A stretch of 64,000 nt of DNA from Capsicum annuum (Eukaryota > Streptophyta > Magnoliopsida > Solanales > Solanaceae): assembly GCF_002878395.1 (NCBI RefSeq), contig NC_061121.1:49971019-50035018 (forward strand). The letters are read 5' to 3'. Position 1 is the stretch's first letter, and each line of letters starts with the position of its first letter. The notes under the pieces are model-generated. The model made no database searches. It worked only from the letters and a program-made list of their open reading frames with translations, and had not been told where the DNA came from. A program made the position numbers and the translations under genes. This document shows positions 24,701-35,419 of this stretch, piece after piece.

Positions 24701-24949
24701 CTAAAGAGTTTGCACACTTAAAAGGTATGTTCAATCACCCTGATGTTGATTCTACTGCTTTTCATGCTAGTTTTGTGTCTACTTTAGATTTAAATCCTTG
24801 GGTAATTGACTCTGCATAAACAAACCATGACTCCTCACAAAACCCTTCTTCACACCTAACTCCTCTAGTGATACCTCTTTTAATCAGTTTTCCTAATGAG
24901 CATAAAGTTAAGGTTGTGTCTACTAGTTCACTAAATCTTACACAAGACA
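24701..24949 (+). pseudogene. Copia protease start, interrupted
   Basis: Translation shows NPWVIDSA followed by a stop and TNH, matching the copia protease active-site context in which Asp-Ser-Gly is normal; here Gly is Ala. The reading ends at the insertion point of the nested element (target AGACA at 24945-24949). Confidence 0.7.
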
Positions 24950-25681
24950 TGTAACACCCCGTATTTTTGGGCTAGACTTTGAAGCATCATTCTTATGTGT
25001 GTTAAATCTAATCCCATGAATTTCTTTTGTAAAAACGTGTCATGATCTTTATCCCAGTGTGTGAAGTGACCTCGAGGTGAAAAATTATCATAAGAATCAC
25101 TTAGAACAAAGTTGAGCTAAAAGCCTTTGATTCACCCAAAATTTGGTATTCGATTCAACAAGGTCTAATTTGAACGTGTATAACTTTTGATTAATGTAGA
25201 ATTTTTCAGCTCAAACCCACCAAATTGTAGATAATTGAGTCATCTTTCCAATGATACTAATTTTTCTTTAATATGATACCCAAGAGAAAAGTTATAACCA
25301 TTTTCGTAAGAGAGGCAATGAGGGCACGTGATTAGCCACAGCGCGCCCTATAGTTCACCATGGTAGAGCCCGCGATTCCCGCTCCAGTGCACTGTACCAT
25401 AGCCCGCGGCGACTGCTCCATAGCCCGCCCCTAAATTTTTCCAGCTTTTGTTCTCATTTATTCAAGGAACAAATGGGTTTTTTCCTTTCACCCAAGGGGT
25501 CCATAACATGGGATTAAGGGTCCTAAAAGGCAAAATTAGCCCCTTTATTCATAAATCCTCTCAAAAAAAACCATTCTCTCTCAAGAACAAACCCTAGCCT
25601 CTCTAAAATTCAAGCTTAAGCTTCAAGAAAACCACCAAGAACTTTCACAAATTCATCAATTAAATTATGTTAGATGTTCAT

Positions 25682-25704
25682 CCATGGGTCCCTTTCACCC
25701 ATGG
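25682..25704 (+). promoter_or_regulatory. Conserved 8-7-8 LTR hairpin, family 1
   Basis: CCATGGGT pairs with ACCCATGG around a 7-base loop. The equivalent in the 3' LTR is at 30117-30139 with one mismatch. It sits about 17 bases after the position of a GTATG donor-like motif (AATTATG here, GGTATG in the 3' LTR). See findings. Confidence 0.6.
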
Positions 25705-26154
25705 AGTCCAAGAACCCATTTTCAAGATTTAAGTTATGATTTTGACTTGTTATTATGGGTTATCTTCATAAAGTTATGATGAATCATGATTATGAATTAT
25801 GTTTACCAAGTGTTTTGATAGAAAGAGCCCTTACACGTTTGAAAGTTGAAGTGTGTTTATCTATATCTTGGTAATTTGATTTCAAGTTATGATTTCAATT
25901 GTTTTCACGTGGAATGCATTATAGTATGTTTAAATATTATAGTTTCCATATCATGTTCATGAGAATTCAAAATAAAACCTTCAGTTTATGATTTGGTCAT
26001 GTGATCGTGCTATCTTATCATATTTAAAAGCACCCCTATGTTAAAGTCTTGGTCTCTATGTATTTGATGAAATGGTTAAGTGATTAATTGTGAACAATGA
26101 TTTCGTTCTATGGTTTTAAAGCTTTCATGTGACCCTGTTGTTATTGTTATCAAG

Positions 26155-26179
26155 TTCTAGGGGTTATGAATACCTAGAA
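26155..26179 (+). promoter_or_regulatory. Second conserved LTR hairpin, family 1
   Basis: TTCTAGG pairs with CCTAGAA around an 11-base loop. The 3' LTR has TTTTGGG/CCCAAAA at 30589-30613 with the same loop, two compensatory pair changes. The gypsy LTR at 51047-51070 has TATTGGG/CCCAATA. Confidence 0.6.
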
Positions 26180-27445
26180 TTTAGCTGTTTACCTAGTTTT
26201 CAGTACCCACAGAATGATTTCACAATATACCATGAACATTCTCTTTCAGTCAGTTATTATGACCAGTTATTAGTACAGTTAAACTTAGTTCAGTCCATTA
26301 ATCGGTGTCATTTCAATTGGGAGTAAGATTTAGTACCGAGCGAACCTAGGGATGAGGGCTCATTCGTCAGTTAGGACTGGGTCCTTAGAAGCAATCCTTA
26401 AGTTCCAAAACTATGTAGCCAGCGTAGGTTATGAGATGTCACCTGCCAGTTTAGGACTAACACTCCCTGGGATCACCCGCTAGTTTAGGACTGATATCAG
26501 GGGTTTTCCACTAGATTAAGACTGACTCCACATCCATTATTAGTACTCGTGGCACGGTACTAGTATCCTTCCAACTGGGGTCACAGGTTGTACCCCGATC
26601 CGCTCAGATTGGGGCATGTCAGTTAGATGATACCTCCCACAGCTTTAGTTTTGGTATTCAGTACAGAATTCAGATTATTTTGGCTTGACCATAGCATACT
26701 GTTTATTAGTATTTAGTTACCAGATTTCAGTATCTCAGTTTACAGACTATTCTAGAATCACGTTATATGCTTGGTTGTGTATACTCAAATTTTACAGTTT
26801 TCATGTATCTATGCATCAGTTATCTCATATTATTCAACCAGTTAGTTATTAGTCTTGTTCATTTAGATTTTAGTATTTCCATGTACGTCTGTTATTATTG
26901 TTTTCATACACAGTTAGCCCATACATATCCACCTAACCTCATCTCGCATACTAATACATTCAAAGTACTAATCGTATACTCATTTCTTGCGCTATGATAT
27001 TTAATATCTAGGTTCAGACGCTCAGTTTCCTGACCGCCCTTAGACAAATCAGATTATCATCATCAGCAGTTGTGAGTCCTGATATTTCGAGGACATGATT
27101 TTCTTATTTCAATTAATCTTCGTAGTTTAGTATTTCTGTTTAGTCAGAGTTAGTTGGGGGTTTGTCCCATCAGCTCCACAGTCATTTAGTTTTAGAGTCT
27201 TTCAGACATACAGACAATTAGTCAATTTATCAGTTGTTTTAAACAGTCTTTTAAGTATGTTATTAGGAATTATTCATGATTCAGTATATTAATACCTTAT
27301 GGAATTTTTAGTAAATTTCCACACATGTCTTATGCTATCAGTTTTATTCAGTGCTCATAGTAGGTACCAGATCATTGGTTAGCTTGTGGTCTTTCAGGAT
27401 CGTAAGCACCATGTGGCATCCAGGGTGTATTCCCAAGGCATTACA

Positions 27446-29381
27446 AACTTGGTATCAGAGCCTAAGGTTTTACAGTGTCCTAAGGAGTCTGAAACCCGCA
27501 TTGAGTAGAGTCTTGTGCATGTGTGTGAAATGCGCCATACTTATGAAAAAGAGGCTACAAGATGTTTTAAGAGATGTTTCTCTTCTTTCAAGTCTCAGAT
27601 TGTGCTATAGAAAAGTTCTCTAAGAAACTTATACAGATTCTCATCTTGCTTTATTCATGCCAACTTTGCCTTATTTTCAAGGTAACAGAAATAGTCAAGC
27701 TCAAATCTTTACAGATAAAGCTTTCTCAGACAGTCCCCATAGACAGTTATGGGATTGCATATGAAATTAAAAGGATCCCATCAGGTCCCTTATGTTCTAC
27801 ACTTTGAAAGTGTTTGTCCATGTACATGAAAATCGTGCACTAAGTCAAAGTCAGATGTGCTTTTAGATTCTTTTCCAGAATCCTATGAGAGCATATGACC
27901 TAGAGTTAGAGGCATGAACCCAGAAGTTTAGCAGCATTAAAGTGGGGATAGTATTATTTGGATTTAGTAAATTTTATGTCCATTAGGCTAGTTGTATGAA
28001 GGTGAATCAGTAGGCTTGAAACAGTGTATGCAAGAATTTAAGTTGTTGATTCAAAATATAAAATATAGAGATGTGATATTAGTAGGCTATAAAGGAAGTT
28101 AGTATGGTTCATTAAGAGTTTGAGAATATCCATGTTAAGTGATAGAATCTAAGCTTGAATCTCTGAAGATTGAGCTAATGGAAAGTAGAGTTGAAGCACT
28201 AGATGGTGTGAACCCATGGTATGGCGATACTCTTGGAAATTCTACGTTAGTCAGTGTTTTAGTTGTTGTATGATGATTGTTGAGGCTATATAAATCTAAG
28301 AATTGTGTATTAGAATGAAGTACTAGCAGTGGGCCTTACATTATTAGATATAGTCTTTCAGGGTAAGTATAGTATTTATGTCATCATTCTACCCCAGACT
28401 CTAGAGTCAAGTGGTGACAGTTCAATTTAGAGTTGTTGATTAAGTAGTTCATAGACTTAGAATGATGGCTTTAAGCTAAGGGGGAGATGTTAGAACAAGT
28501 AACCAAGTCAGGTTCTTAGATCCTAGTAGTGATGCCAGTATGTGTAGAAAAGCAGTAGGAGAGGATGATGCCCAACCAATTCTTATCTCAGTGCGAATTT
28601 TTGCACTTCAGCCATCACGACACCTACTCATTCCTTACATGTCAGCTTCATGGTCATAGTTCATGTTTATGCACATCATAAAGAACCATGTACGCTTCCA
28701 GTTCCTTGTATGAGGAGTTCTAGTTCACCCAGTTGTCTGAATCATATTCCATGAATTTATGAACTCCAAACTCAGGTCATGCAACTCATGAATCATGTAT
28801 TCATGTTTTACAGCATGCTCAGTTCCCATGACTCATGATACACTCCTAATGATCAATGAAATTCTAATTATGTCATGTATATCCTCAGTTTAGATCTCTT
28901 GATGAATCCATGATATTGATTTTATATTCCTCAGACCTCAGTTTTAGATTCTAGATGTTCAGTCATGATTTAGTCCGTGAGTGTTCCGTACATCATCTCA
29001 GCCTTCCTTAGTGTTTCAGCCAAGTTAGTATCATTCGGGGAATGAGATGTCCAGGGGGGGGGGGAGAGAAATGTATTAAATGCCCTGAGTTTTCATGGTC
29101 TAAACCACTTAACTTTTCTTTACGAAATAAGATCCAGCTTGAAGTAATGGGTACTCATAAGTTGGTTCTCTCATTTCTATCCCAACCTTATAACCATTCT
29201 CATATCATTACATGTATTCATGAAATCAGTTCAGTTTATGTATTATGCTCAAACTCAGTTATGTAATCATGTTACAAGTCACGTTCCAAGTCATGCCTGT
29301 TCAGAATATGATCTCATTTTCCTTAGTACTCTCAGTCTAACCAGTCTCATTCGGGGAAGAATGATTCCAAGGGGGATATAA
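27446..29381 (+). other. Internal region of the non-autonomous element
   Basis: It opens with the PBS and ends at the polypurine tract. No domain of gag or pol can be read in any frame and the longest ORFs are under 90 codons. The part at 28490-28640 resembles 51880-52000 of the gypsy element nested at 49966 (both contain GATGCCCAACC and a GTACTTCAG/GCACTTCAG-type phrase), showing shared ancestry. A run of eleven G occurs near 29054. Confidence 0.7.
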
Positions 29382-32182
29382 TGCAACACCCCATATTTTT
29401 AGGCTAGACTTTAAAGCATCGTTCTTAGGTGTGTTAGCAATAATCCCATAAATTTATTTTGAATACACGTGTCATGATTTGTATACCACTATATGAAGTG
29501 ATCTCGAGGTGAAAAAAAATCATAAGAATCACTTAGAACAAAGTTGAGCTAAGAGCCTTTGATTCGCTCAAAGTTTGGTATTCAATTCTACAAGGGTCTA
29601 CTTTGAACATATATAACTTTTGATATGCATAGAATTTTGCAGCTCAAGGCCCACCGAATTGTAGATAATTGAGTCAGCTTTCCAACGATATCAATTTTGC
29701 CTTAATCCGATACCCGAGTGAAAAGTTATAGCCATTTTTCTGAGAGAGGCAATGAGAGTGCGCGATTAGCCATGGCGCGCCCTGTTGTGCACCACAGTGG
29801 AGCCCGAGGTGCCTGCTCCAGTGCACTCCACCAGAGCCCGCGGTGCCTGTTCCAGAGCCTGCCCCTCAATTTTTTCAGCTTTTTATTCTTATTTATGCAA
29901 GGACAAATGGGTCTTCTACCTTCACCCAAGGGGTCCATAACACGAGACTAAGGGTCCCAAAAGGTAAAATTAGCCCCTTTATTCACAAAATTATCTCAAA
30001 AGAAATCATTCTCTCTTAATAAAAAACCCTAGCCTCTCCGAGATTCAAGCTCAAGCTTCAAGAAAACCACTAAGAACTTTCACAAATTCATCAATTAAGG
30101 TATGTAAGACGTTCATCCATGGGTCTCTTTCACCCATTGAGTCCAAGAACCCATTTTCAATATTTTAGTTATGATTTTGACTTGTTATTATAGGTTATCT
30201 TCATGAAGTTATGATGAATCTTGATTATGAATTATGTTTACCAAGTGTTTTGATAGAAAGAGCCCTTATACATTTGAAAGTTGAAGTATGTTCATCTATA
30301 TCTTGGTAATTTGTTTTCAAGTTATGATTTCAATTATTTTCACGTGAAATGCATTATAGTATGTTTAAGTATTGTAGTTTCCATATCATGTTCATGCGAA
30401 TTTCGAATAAAACCCTCAGTTTATGATTTGGTCATACAATCATGCTATCTTTTCATGTTTAAAAACACCCCCTGTTAAAGTCCTGGTCCCCATGTGTTTG
30501 ATGAAATACTTAAGTGAATAATTATTAACAATGATTTCCTTCCATGGCTTCAAAGTTTTCATGTGTACCTGTTGTTATTGTTATCGAGTTTTGGGGGTTA
30601 TGAATACCCAAAATTTAGCTGTTTACCTAGTTTTCAGTACCCACAAAATGATTTTAGAATACACCATGAGCATTCTCTTTCAGTCAGTTATTATGACCAG
30701 TTGTTAGTTCAGTTAAACTTAGTTCAATCTAGTAATCGGTGTCAGTTCAGTTAGCAGTAGGATTTAACACCGAGTAAACCTAGGGATGAAGGCTCACCCA
30801 TCAGTTAGGACTGGTTCCTTAGAAGCAATCCTTAAGTTCTAGAACTATGTAGCCAGCGTAGGTCATGAGATGTCACCTATCAGTTTAGGACTGACACTCT
30901 TAGGGATCACCTGCCAGTTTAGGACTGATCTCAGGGGTTACTCGCTAGATTAGGACTGACTCCATAACCATTATTAGTATCCGTGGCATAGTACTAGCAC
31001 CCTTCCAACTGGGGTCACAAATTGGACCCCGATCAGCTCAGACTGGGGCATGCCGATTAGATGATACCTCCCGCAGTTTAAATTTTAGTATAGAATTCAG
31101 ATAAGTTTTTCTTGATCATAACATACAGTTTATCAGTATTCAATTACTAGATATCTGTGTCTCAGTTTATAGACTATTCCAGAATCACGTTATATGCTTG
31201 GTCATGCATACTCAGATTTTGTAGTTTTCATGTATCTATGCACCAGTTATCTCATACTATTCATCTAATTAGTTATTAGTCTTGTTCAGTCAGATTTCAG
31301 TATTTCCATATATGTCTGTTATTACTATTTTCATGCATAGTTAGCCTATGCATATCAGCCTAACCTCATCTCCCATACCAGTACATTCAAAGTACTAATC
31401 ACCTACTCATTTCTTGTTCTATGAAATTTAATATCATAGGTTCGGATGCTCAGTTTCCTAACCGTGCTTAGAAAGATCAAATTATCAGTAATAACAGTGT
31501 TAAGTCCTTATATTTCAAGGACATAATATAGTTTTCATGTATCTATGCACCAGTTATCTCATACTATTCATCCAATTAGTTATTAGTCTTATTCAGTCAG
31601 ATTTCAGTATTTCCATTTATGTCTATTATTACTATTTTCATGCATAGTTAGCCTATGCATATCAGCCTAACCTCATCTCCCATACCAGTACATTCAAAGT
31701 ACTAATCACATACTCATTTCTTGTTCTATGATATTTAATATCATAGGTTCGGATGCTCAGTTTTCTAACCGCGCTTAGACAGATCAGATTATCAGTAATA
31801 ACAGTGTTGAGTCCTTATATTTCAAGGATATAATTTCTTTATTTCAGTGTATCTTAGTAGTTCAGTATTATTATTCAGGTGGAGTTAGTTAGGGGTTTGT
31901 CCCGTCAGTTCCATAGTCAGTCAGTTTTAGAGTCTTTCAGACATACAGACAGTTAGTTAGGTTATCAATTATTTTAAGCAGACTTTTTAGTATGTCTTTA
32001 GGCATTCAGATTCATGATTCAGTATGTTAAAAACTTATGGCATTTTTAGTAAATTTTTGCACATGTCTTATGCTATCAGTTTTATTTAGTGCTCACAGTA
32101 GGTACCAGATCATGGGTTAGTTTGTGATCTTTTGGGACCGTAATCATCTTGTGGCATCTAGGGTGTATCCCAGGGCGGTACA
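29382..32182 (+). repeat. 3' LTR of the nested non-autonomous element, with internal duplication
   Basis: It starts TGCAACACCCCATATTTTTA (one change in the second codon-like triplet versus the 5' LTR) and ends GGGCGGTACA. It is about 300 bp longer than the 5' LTR because of a tandem duplication at 31224-31837. Differences from the 5' LTR are frequent, so the insertion is not recent. Confidence 0.85.
31224..31837 (+). repeat. 307-bp tandem duplication in the 3' LTR
   Basis: GTTTTCATGTATCTATGCAC begins at both 31224 and 31531. The copies run in parallel to the shared CCTTATATTTCAAGGA phrase. The 5' LTR has a single copy, so duplication followed insertion or arose in only one LTR. Confidence 0.88.
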
Positions 32183-32187
32183 AGACA

Positions 32188-33320
32188 TGACCTTACTCAA
32201 TTTACTTTTAGTCCTTTTTTTCATTTCAATCTCTTTTCTGATCATAAATTTCTTTCTCAATTTGATTGTACTGCCCTTTTTACCAAGTCTAACTGCATTT
32301 TACCGGGCCCTTCTCTAAAGAGGTAGTTGGAAATTGATAAAGCTACAAATGGTCTATACTACATCAACTCCACTGATTCTACCACTACATTTGTTCCTTC
32401 AAGTTTTCTTTACTCCGTCACTTGCACTTCTTCCATGTTTATACTGATTCTGCTTATGTAAATACAATTAATTTCAATAAAAATGATTTGTTTTGGCATC
32501 AAATATTTGGTCATATATGTTATTACAAAATGAAATCAATTGACTTTTTATCTAGGAAGATCATTAACTGACAAAATTTTATTTGTGATGTTTTTCCTAA
32601 AGCAAGACAACATAGATTACCTTTCCCTCTTAGATCTACCCAGTATTCTTAACCCTTTCGACTTATTCAGAAAAATGTTTGGGGTCCTTACCAGATCCAA
32701 ACATACAATGGTTTTAGATATTTTTTAACCCTGGTCAATGATTTTACCAGGGTCATCTGGACTCATCTGTTGTCTACAAATGCAAATGCATCTTCTGTTT
32801 AAATTTTTTGTCTCCATGGTCAAAGTTCATTACCATTCATCAGTTCAAATATTTAGATCAGACAATGCTTTTGAATTAGGACATAGCACTGATCTTCAAA
32901 CTTTTTTCTCTACCAATGGAATCCTTTACCAAACTACTATCCCACATACTCCTCAATAAAATAGAGTTGCGGGAAGGAAACACAAACATCTTCTGATAGT
33001 TTCCAAAGCTTTACTTTTTATAGTCTAAACTTCCTTTAAAGTACTGGAGTGAATGTTTTTTAATTGATACTTATTTGATTAACAGATTTCCCTCTGTTAT
33101 TTTAGATAATATATCCCCCTTTGAAAAATTTCATAGTATTCCTCCTTCCTATGAACATTTAAAAAGTTTTGGTTGTCTTGGTTATGCAGCTTCTCCTGAA
33201 TCTCATAGAGATAAATTACAACCCAGGTCCATCTCTAGTGTTTTCTTAAGCTATCCTTGTAGTAAGAAGGGATACAAATTACTTAACCAACTTATCATAC
33301 TTTTAATTCTCTTGTTCCCT
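32188..33320 (+). pseudogene. Copia integrase, broken
   Basis: Coding resumes right after the nested element. Blocks: LEIDKATNGLYYINS (32330), the integrase core around 32735-32955 (GSSGLI, FVSMVKVHYHSSVQIFRSDN, FFSTNGILYQTTIPHTPQ), then NRFPSVILDNISPFEKFHSI and HLKSFGCLGYAASPESHRDK (33075-33240). The second catalytic Asp (RSDN) is kept. Many stops and shifts separate blocks. Integrase would insert the cDNA into the genome. Confidence 0.82.
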
Positions 33321-34560
33321 CTCTCCATCCTCCTCTTGTGTTTGTTGACTCTACATCAGATGATGCTCATCCCTCATTTTTCCTATTTCCACTTCTCCAG
33401 TCTCCCCTTCCCCTGCTTCTACAACTGTTCCTACTACTTTACTTTCTTCCACCCCTATCTCTTCCTGTACATTTTCTCCTCCTAGGATAAGTACCAGACA
33501 ATCAAATCCTCCTTATCATATTTCAAACTATATTTGTTCCTCTGTTCTGTCCAGTTCTTCTCCCTTTTAGGTTAATTCCAAGGTATCTACTGTTGACTTA
33601 TACATGCATGAACCTCAATTTTATAAGCATTCTGCTTTTAGTCCTGCCTGGCAAGAGGCCATGCTACAAGAATTTAAGGCTCTTGAAGACAACCATACAT
33701 GGATATTGTTCCTCTTCCTTCTCATAAGAAGGTTATTCCATGTAAATGGGTGTATAATATCAAATAAAGGTCTGATGATACTATTAAGAGGTATAAAACC
33801 AGTCTGGTTAGTAGGGGTGATACTCAAAGAGAGGGCATTTATTACCATGATACTTTCTCTTTTATGGTCAAACTGACTACTATTAAGTGTCTTTTATCTC
33901 TTGCGGTAAAGAATCATTGGACTATTTTTCAGTTAGATGTCAATAATACCTTTCTTCATAGGGATATTCATAAGGATGTTCACATAAAAATTTCTTCTGG
34001 CCTTGAGATCACTTCCACCTTTCCTGTACAACTTCTTTAGTTTGCAAATTCAGAAAGTCTTTATATATCCTTAAGCAGGCTTTCAGACAGTAGTTTTCCA
34101 AAATTTTTGAAGCCTTGTTATCTAGAGGATGCATTGCTAGCAAGCATAACTACTCTCTTTTCACTAAATCCTCTAGTGATTCTTTAGTCATATTGGTGGT
34201 TTATATGGATGATATTCTGTTTGCTGGTTCTGATATTGCTGAGATAACCCAGATTAAGTATTTTCTTGATCAACAATTCAAGATATAAGATTTAGATTTG
34301 GTTTATTATTTTTTGGGTTTAGAAATTGTGAATCATGCTTTTGGCTATCTCATGTATCAACATAAATATACTTCTTATTTGTTGGAAGAATTTCACTGTT
34401 TCAATTTTACTCCTGTTGCTTCTCCTCTAGAACTCTCTGTTAAGTTGTTTCATGCCATGGGTGATCCCTTACCTGATCCATTTATCTTCAGATGCCTAGT
34501 TGAGAAACTTAATTTTCTCCAACATACTAGGCTTGATATTTTATTTGTTGTGTAACATCT
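33321..34560 (+). pseudogene. Copia reverse transcriptase, broken
   Basis: After a Ser/Thr/Pro-rich linker, RT starts near 33604 with HSAFSPAWQEAMLQEFKALE, then CKWVYNIK-like and QLDVNNTFLHRDIHKDVHIK (33930-33990). The active site YMDDILFAG is at 34202-34228 and is intact. VYYFLGLEIVNHAFGYLMYQ and LQHTRLDILF follow. At least four frame changes are seen. Confidence 0.85.
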
Positions 34561-35100
34561 TAGTCAATTCCTTCAAAAACTATCTATACCTTATTTGAGA
34601 GTTGTGTTACATGTCCTAAGATATCTATTGAATGCTCCTGGTTAGGGCATTTTCTTACCCGCTTCCCCCAGTTTCTCCCTATCTACATATGCTAATTCTG
34701 ACTGGACTGCATGCCATCAGTCCAGGAAATCTGTAACTGATTATTTTGTTGTCTTTGGTGATTATCCTATTTCTTGGAAAGCAAAAAACAACCTACTATT
34801 GCTTTTTCTTCTACTGAGGTTGAGTATAGGGCTTTGCGCAAGGTGGTTGCTGAGGTTATATGGTTCACTCATTTATTTGCTGACACAAGTTTGATTATTC
34901 ATGCTATTGTGCCCATATTTTATGACAGCCAGGCTACTACGCACATTGCTAAGAATCCTTTTATTCATGAGCGTACAAAACCCATTGAGATTGATTGCCA
35001 TTATGACCGTGATTATCTTTTTGCTCATCTTATTTCTCTCCATCATATTTCTTCTGCAGCTTAGTTGGATGACATCATGACTAAGACTTTAAGTGGCTCT
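34561..35100 (+). pseudogene. Copia RNase H and C-terminus, broken
   Basis: An open stretch from 34774 includes KKQPTIAFSSTEVEYRALRK and IPIFYDSQATTHIAKNPFIH-like segments, then ERTKPIEIDCHY, the standard end of copia RNase H. Upstream, DWTACHQSRKSVTDYF can be read near 34700. It ends shortly before the polypurine tract. Confidence 0.82.
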
Positions 35101-35174
35101 CTTCATCACACTCTTTTGGGCAAGCTAGGAATTCTCACACCCTCCAGCTTTGTGGGGGGGGGGGGGGGAGGAGG

Positions 35175-35419
35175 TGTTAACATTGGCCCAAAGCATTCCA
35201 CAACGGAGCCTAACTTCTGATTCATACCCGAGCCTAATTCAATAGTTGCTTTCTTTTATTTTGTAATATTTTGTGTACATATTGGACTATTCTAGAAGGT
35301 GAATTTTTCAGATATTTTGATTGAATAAAAGAGTTGGGGTTTCTCTCTCTTCGTCTTTACGAGTTTTAGGGTTTTTTGCCTATAGTTTAATGGCGATCTA
35401 GAGGTGTGAAGCTCTAACA
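35175..35419 (+). repeat. 3' LTR of the copia element
   Basis: 245 bp, directly after an uninterrupted G tract and GAGGAGG polypurine run (35153-35174). Matches the 5' LTR at 22959 with scattered differences. Confidence 0.88.

Larger units (their letters stand above)
24950..27445 (+). repeat. 5' LTR of the nested non-autonomous element
   Basis: 2496 bp. It contains GC-rich repeated phrases (GCCCGCG near 25340-25430), the hairpins described separately, and a block of TTAGGACTGA repeats near 26370-26520. Confidence 0.85.
24950..32182 (+). mobile_element. Non-autonomous LTR retrotransposon nested in the copia element
   Basis: It starts TGTAACACCCCGTATTTTTG and ends GGGCGGTACA, with perfect 5-bp target duplications AGACA at 24945-24949 and 32183-32187. 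LTRs of about 2.5 and 2.8 kb flank only about 1.9 kb of internal DNA. That DNA has PBS TGGTATCAGAGC (27450-27461) and a polypurine tract (CCAAGGGGGATATAA, ending 29381) but no recognisable gag or pol. This is a large retrotransposon derivative that would depend on a partner's enzymes. Its LTRs resemble those of the gypsy elements at 49966 and 59792, so the helper was probably a Ty3/gypsy element. Confidence 0.88.
22959..35419 (+). mobile_element. Ty1/copia retrotransposon with both LTRs, disrupted by a nested LTR element
   Basis: LTRs at 22959-23213 and 35175-35419 share the start TGTTAACATTGGCCCAAAGC and the end GAAGCTCTAACA. Flanks CTAGA (22954-22958) and CTTGA (35420-35424) make a 5-bp target duplication with one change. 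A PBS-like TGATATCAGAGCAG follows the 5' LTR at 23214. A G-rich polypurine tract precedes the 3' LTR. Domain order gag, protease, integrase, RT, RNase H is copia. Without the 24950-32182 insert the element is about 5.2 kb, a normal size. Stops and frameshifts in every domain make it inactive. Confidence 0.9.

Noticed and set aside
27450..27461. tRNA-like sequence TGGTATCAGAGC (also at 4205 and, reversed, 57029)
   Set aside because: These are 12-base primer-binding sites next to LTRs or the viral leader; no cloverleaf surrounds them. No tRNA or rRNA gene was found.
29718..29951. Overlapping ORFs of 70-77 codons on both strands
   Set aside because: They lie in the GC-richer part of an LTR, have no recognisable domain, and the 5' LTR equivalent is not open in the same way.
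35153..35174. Long G tract as a G-quadruplex regulatory site
   Set aside because: It is the expected polypurine tract position of the copia element; its exact length may also be a sequencing artefact.
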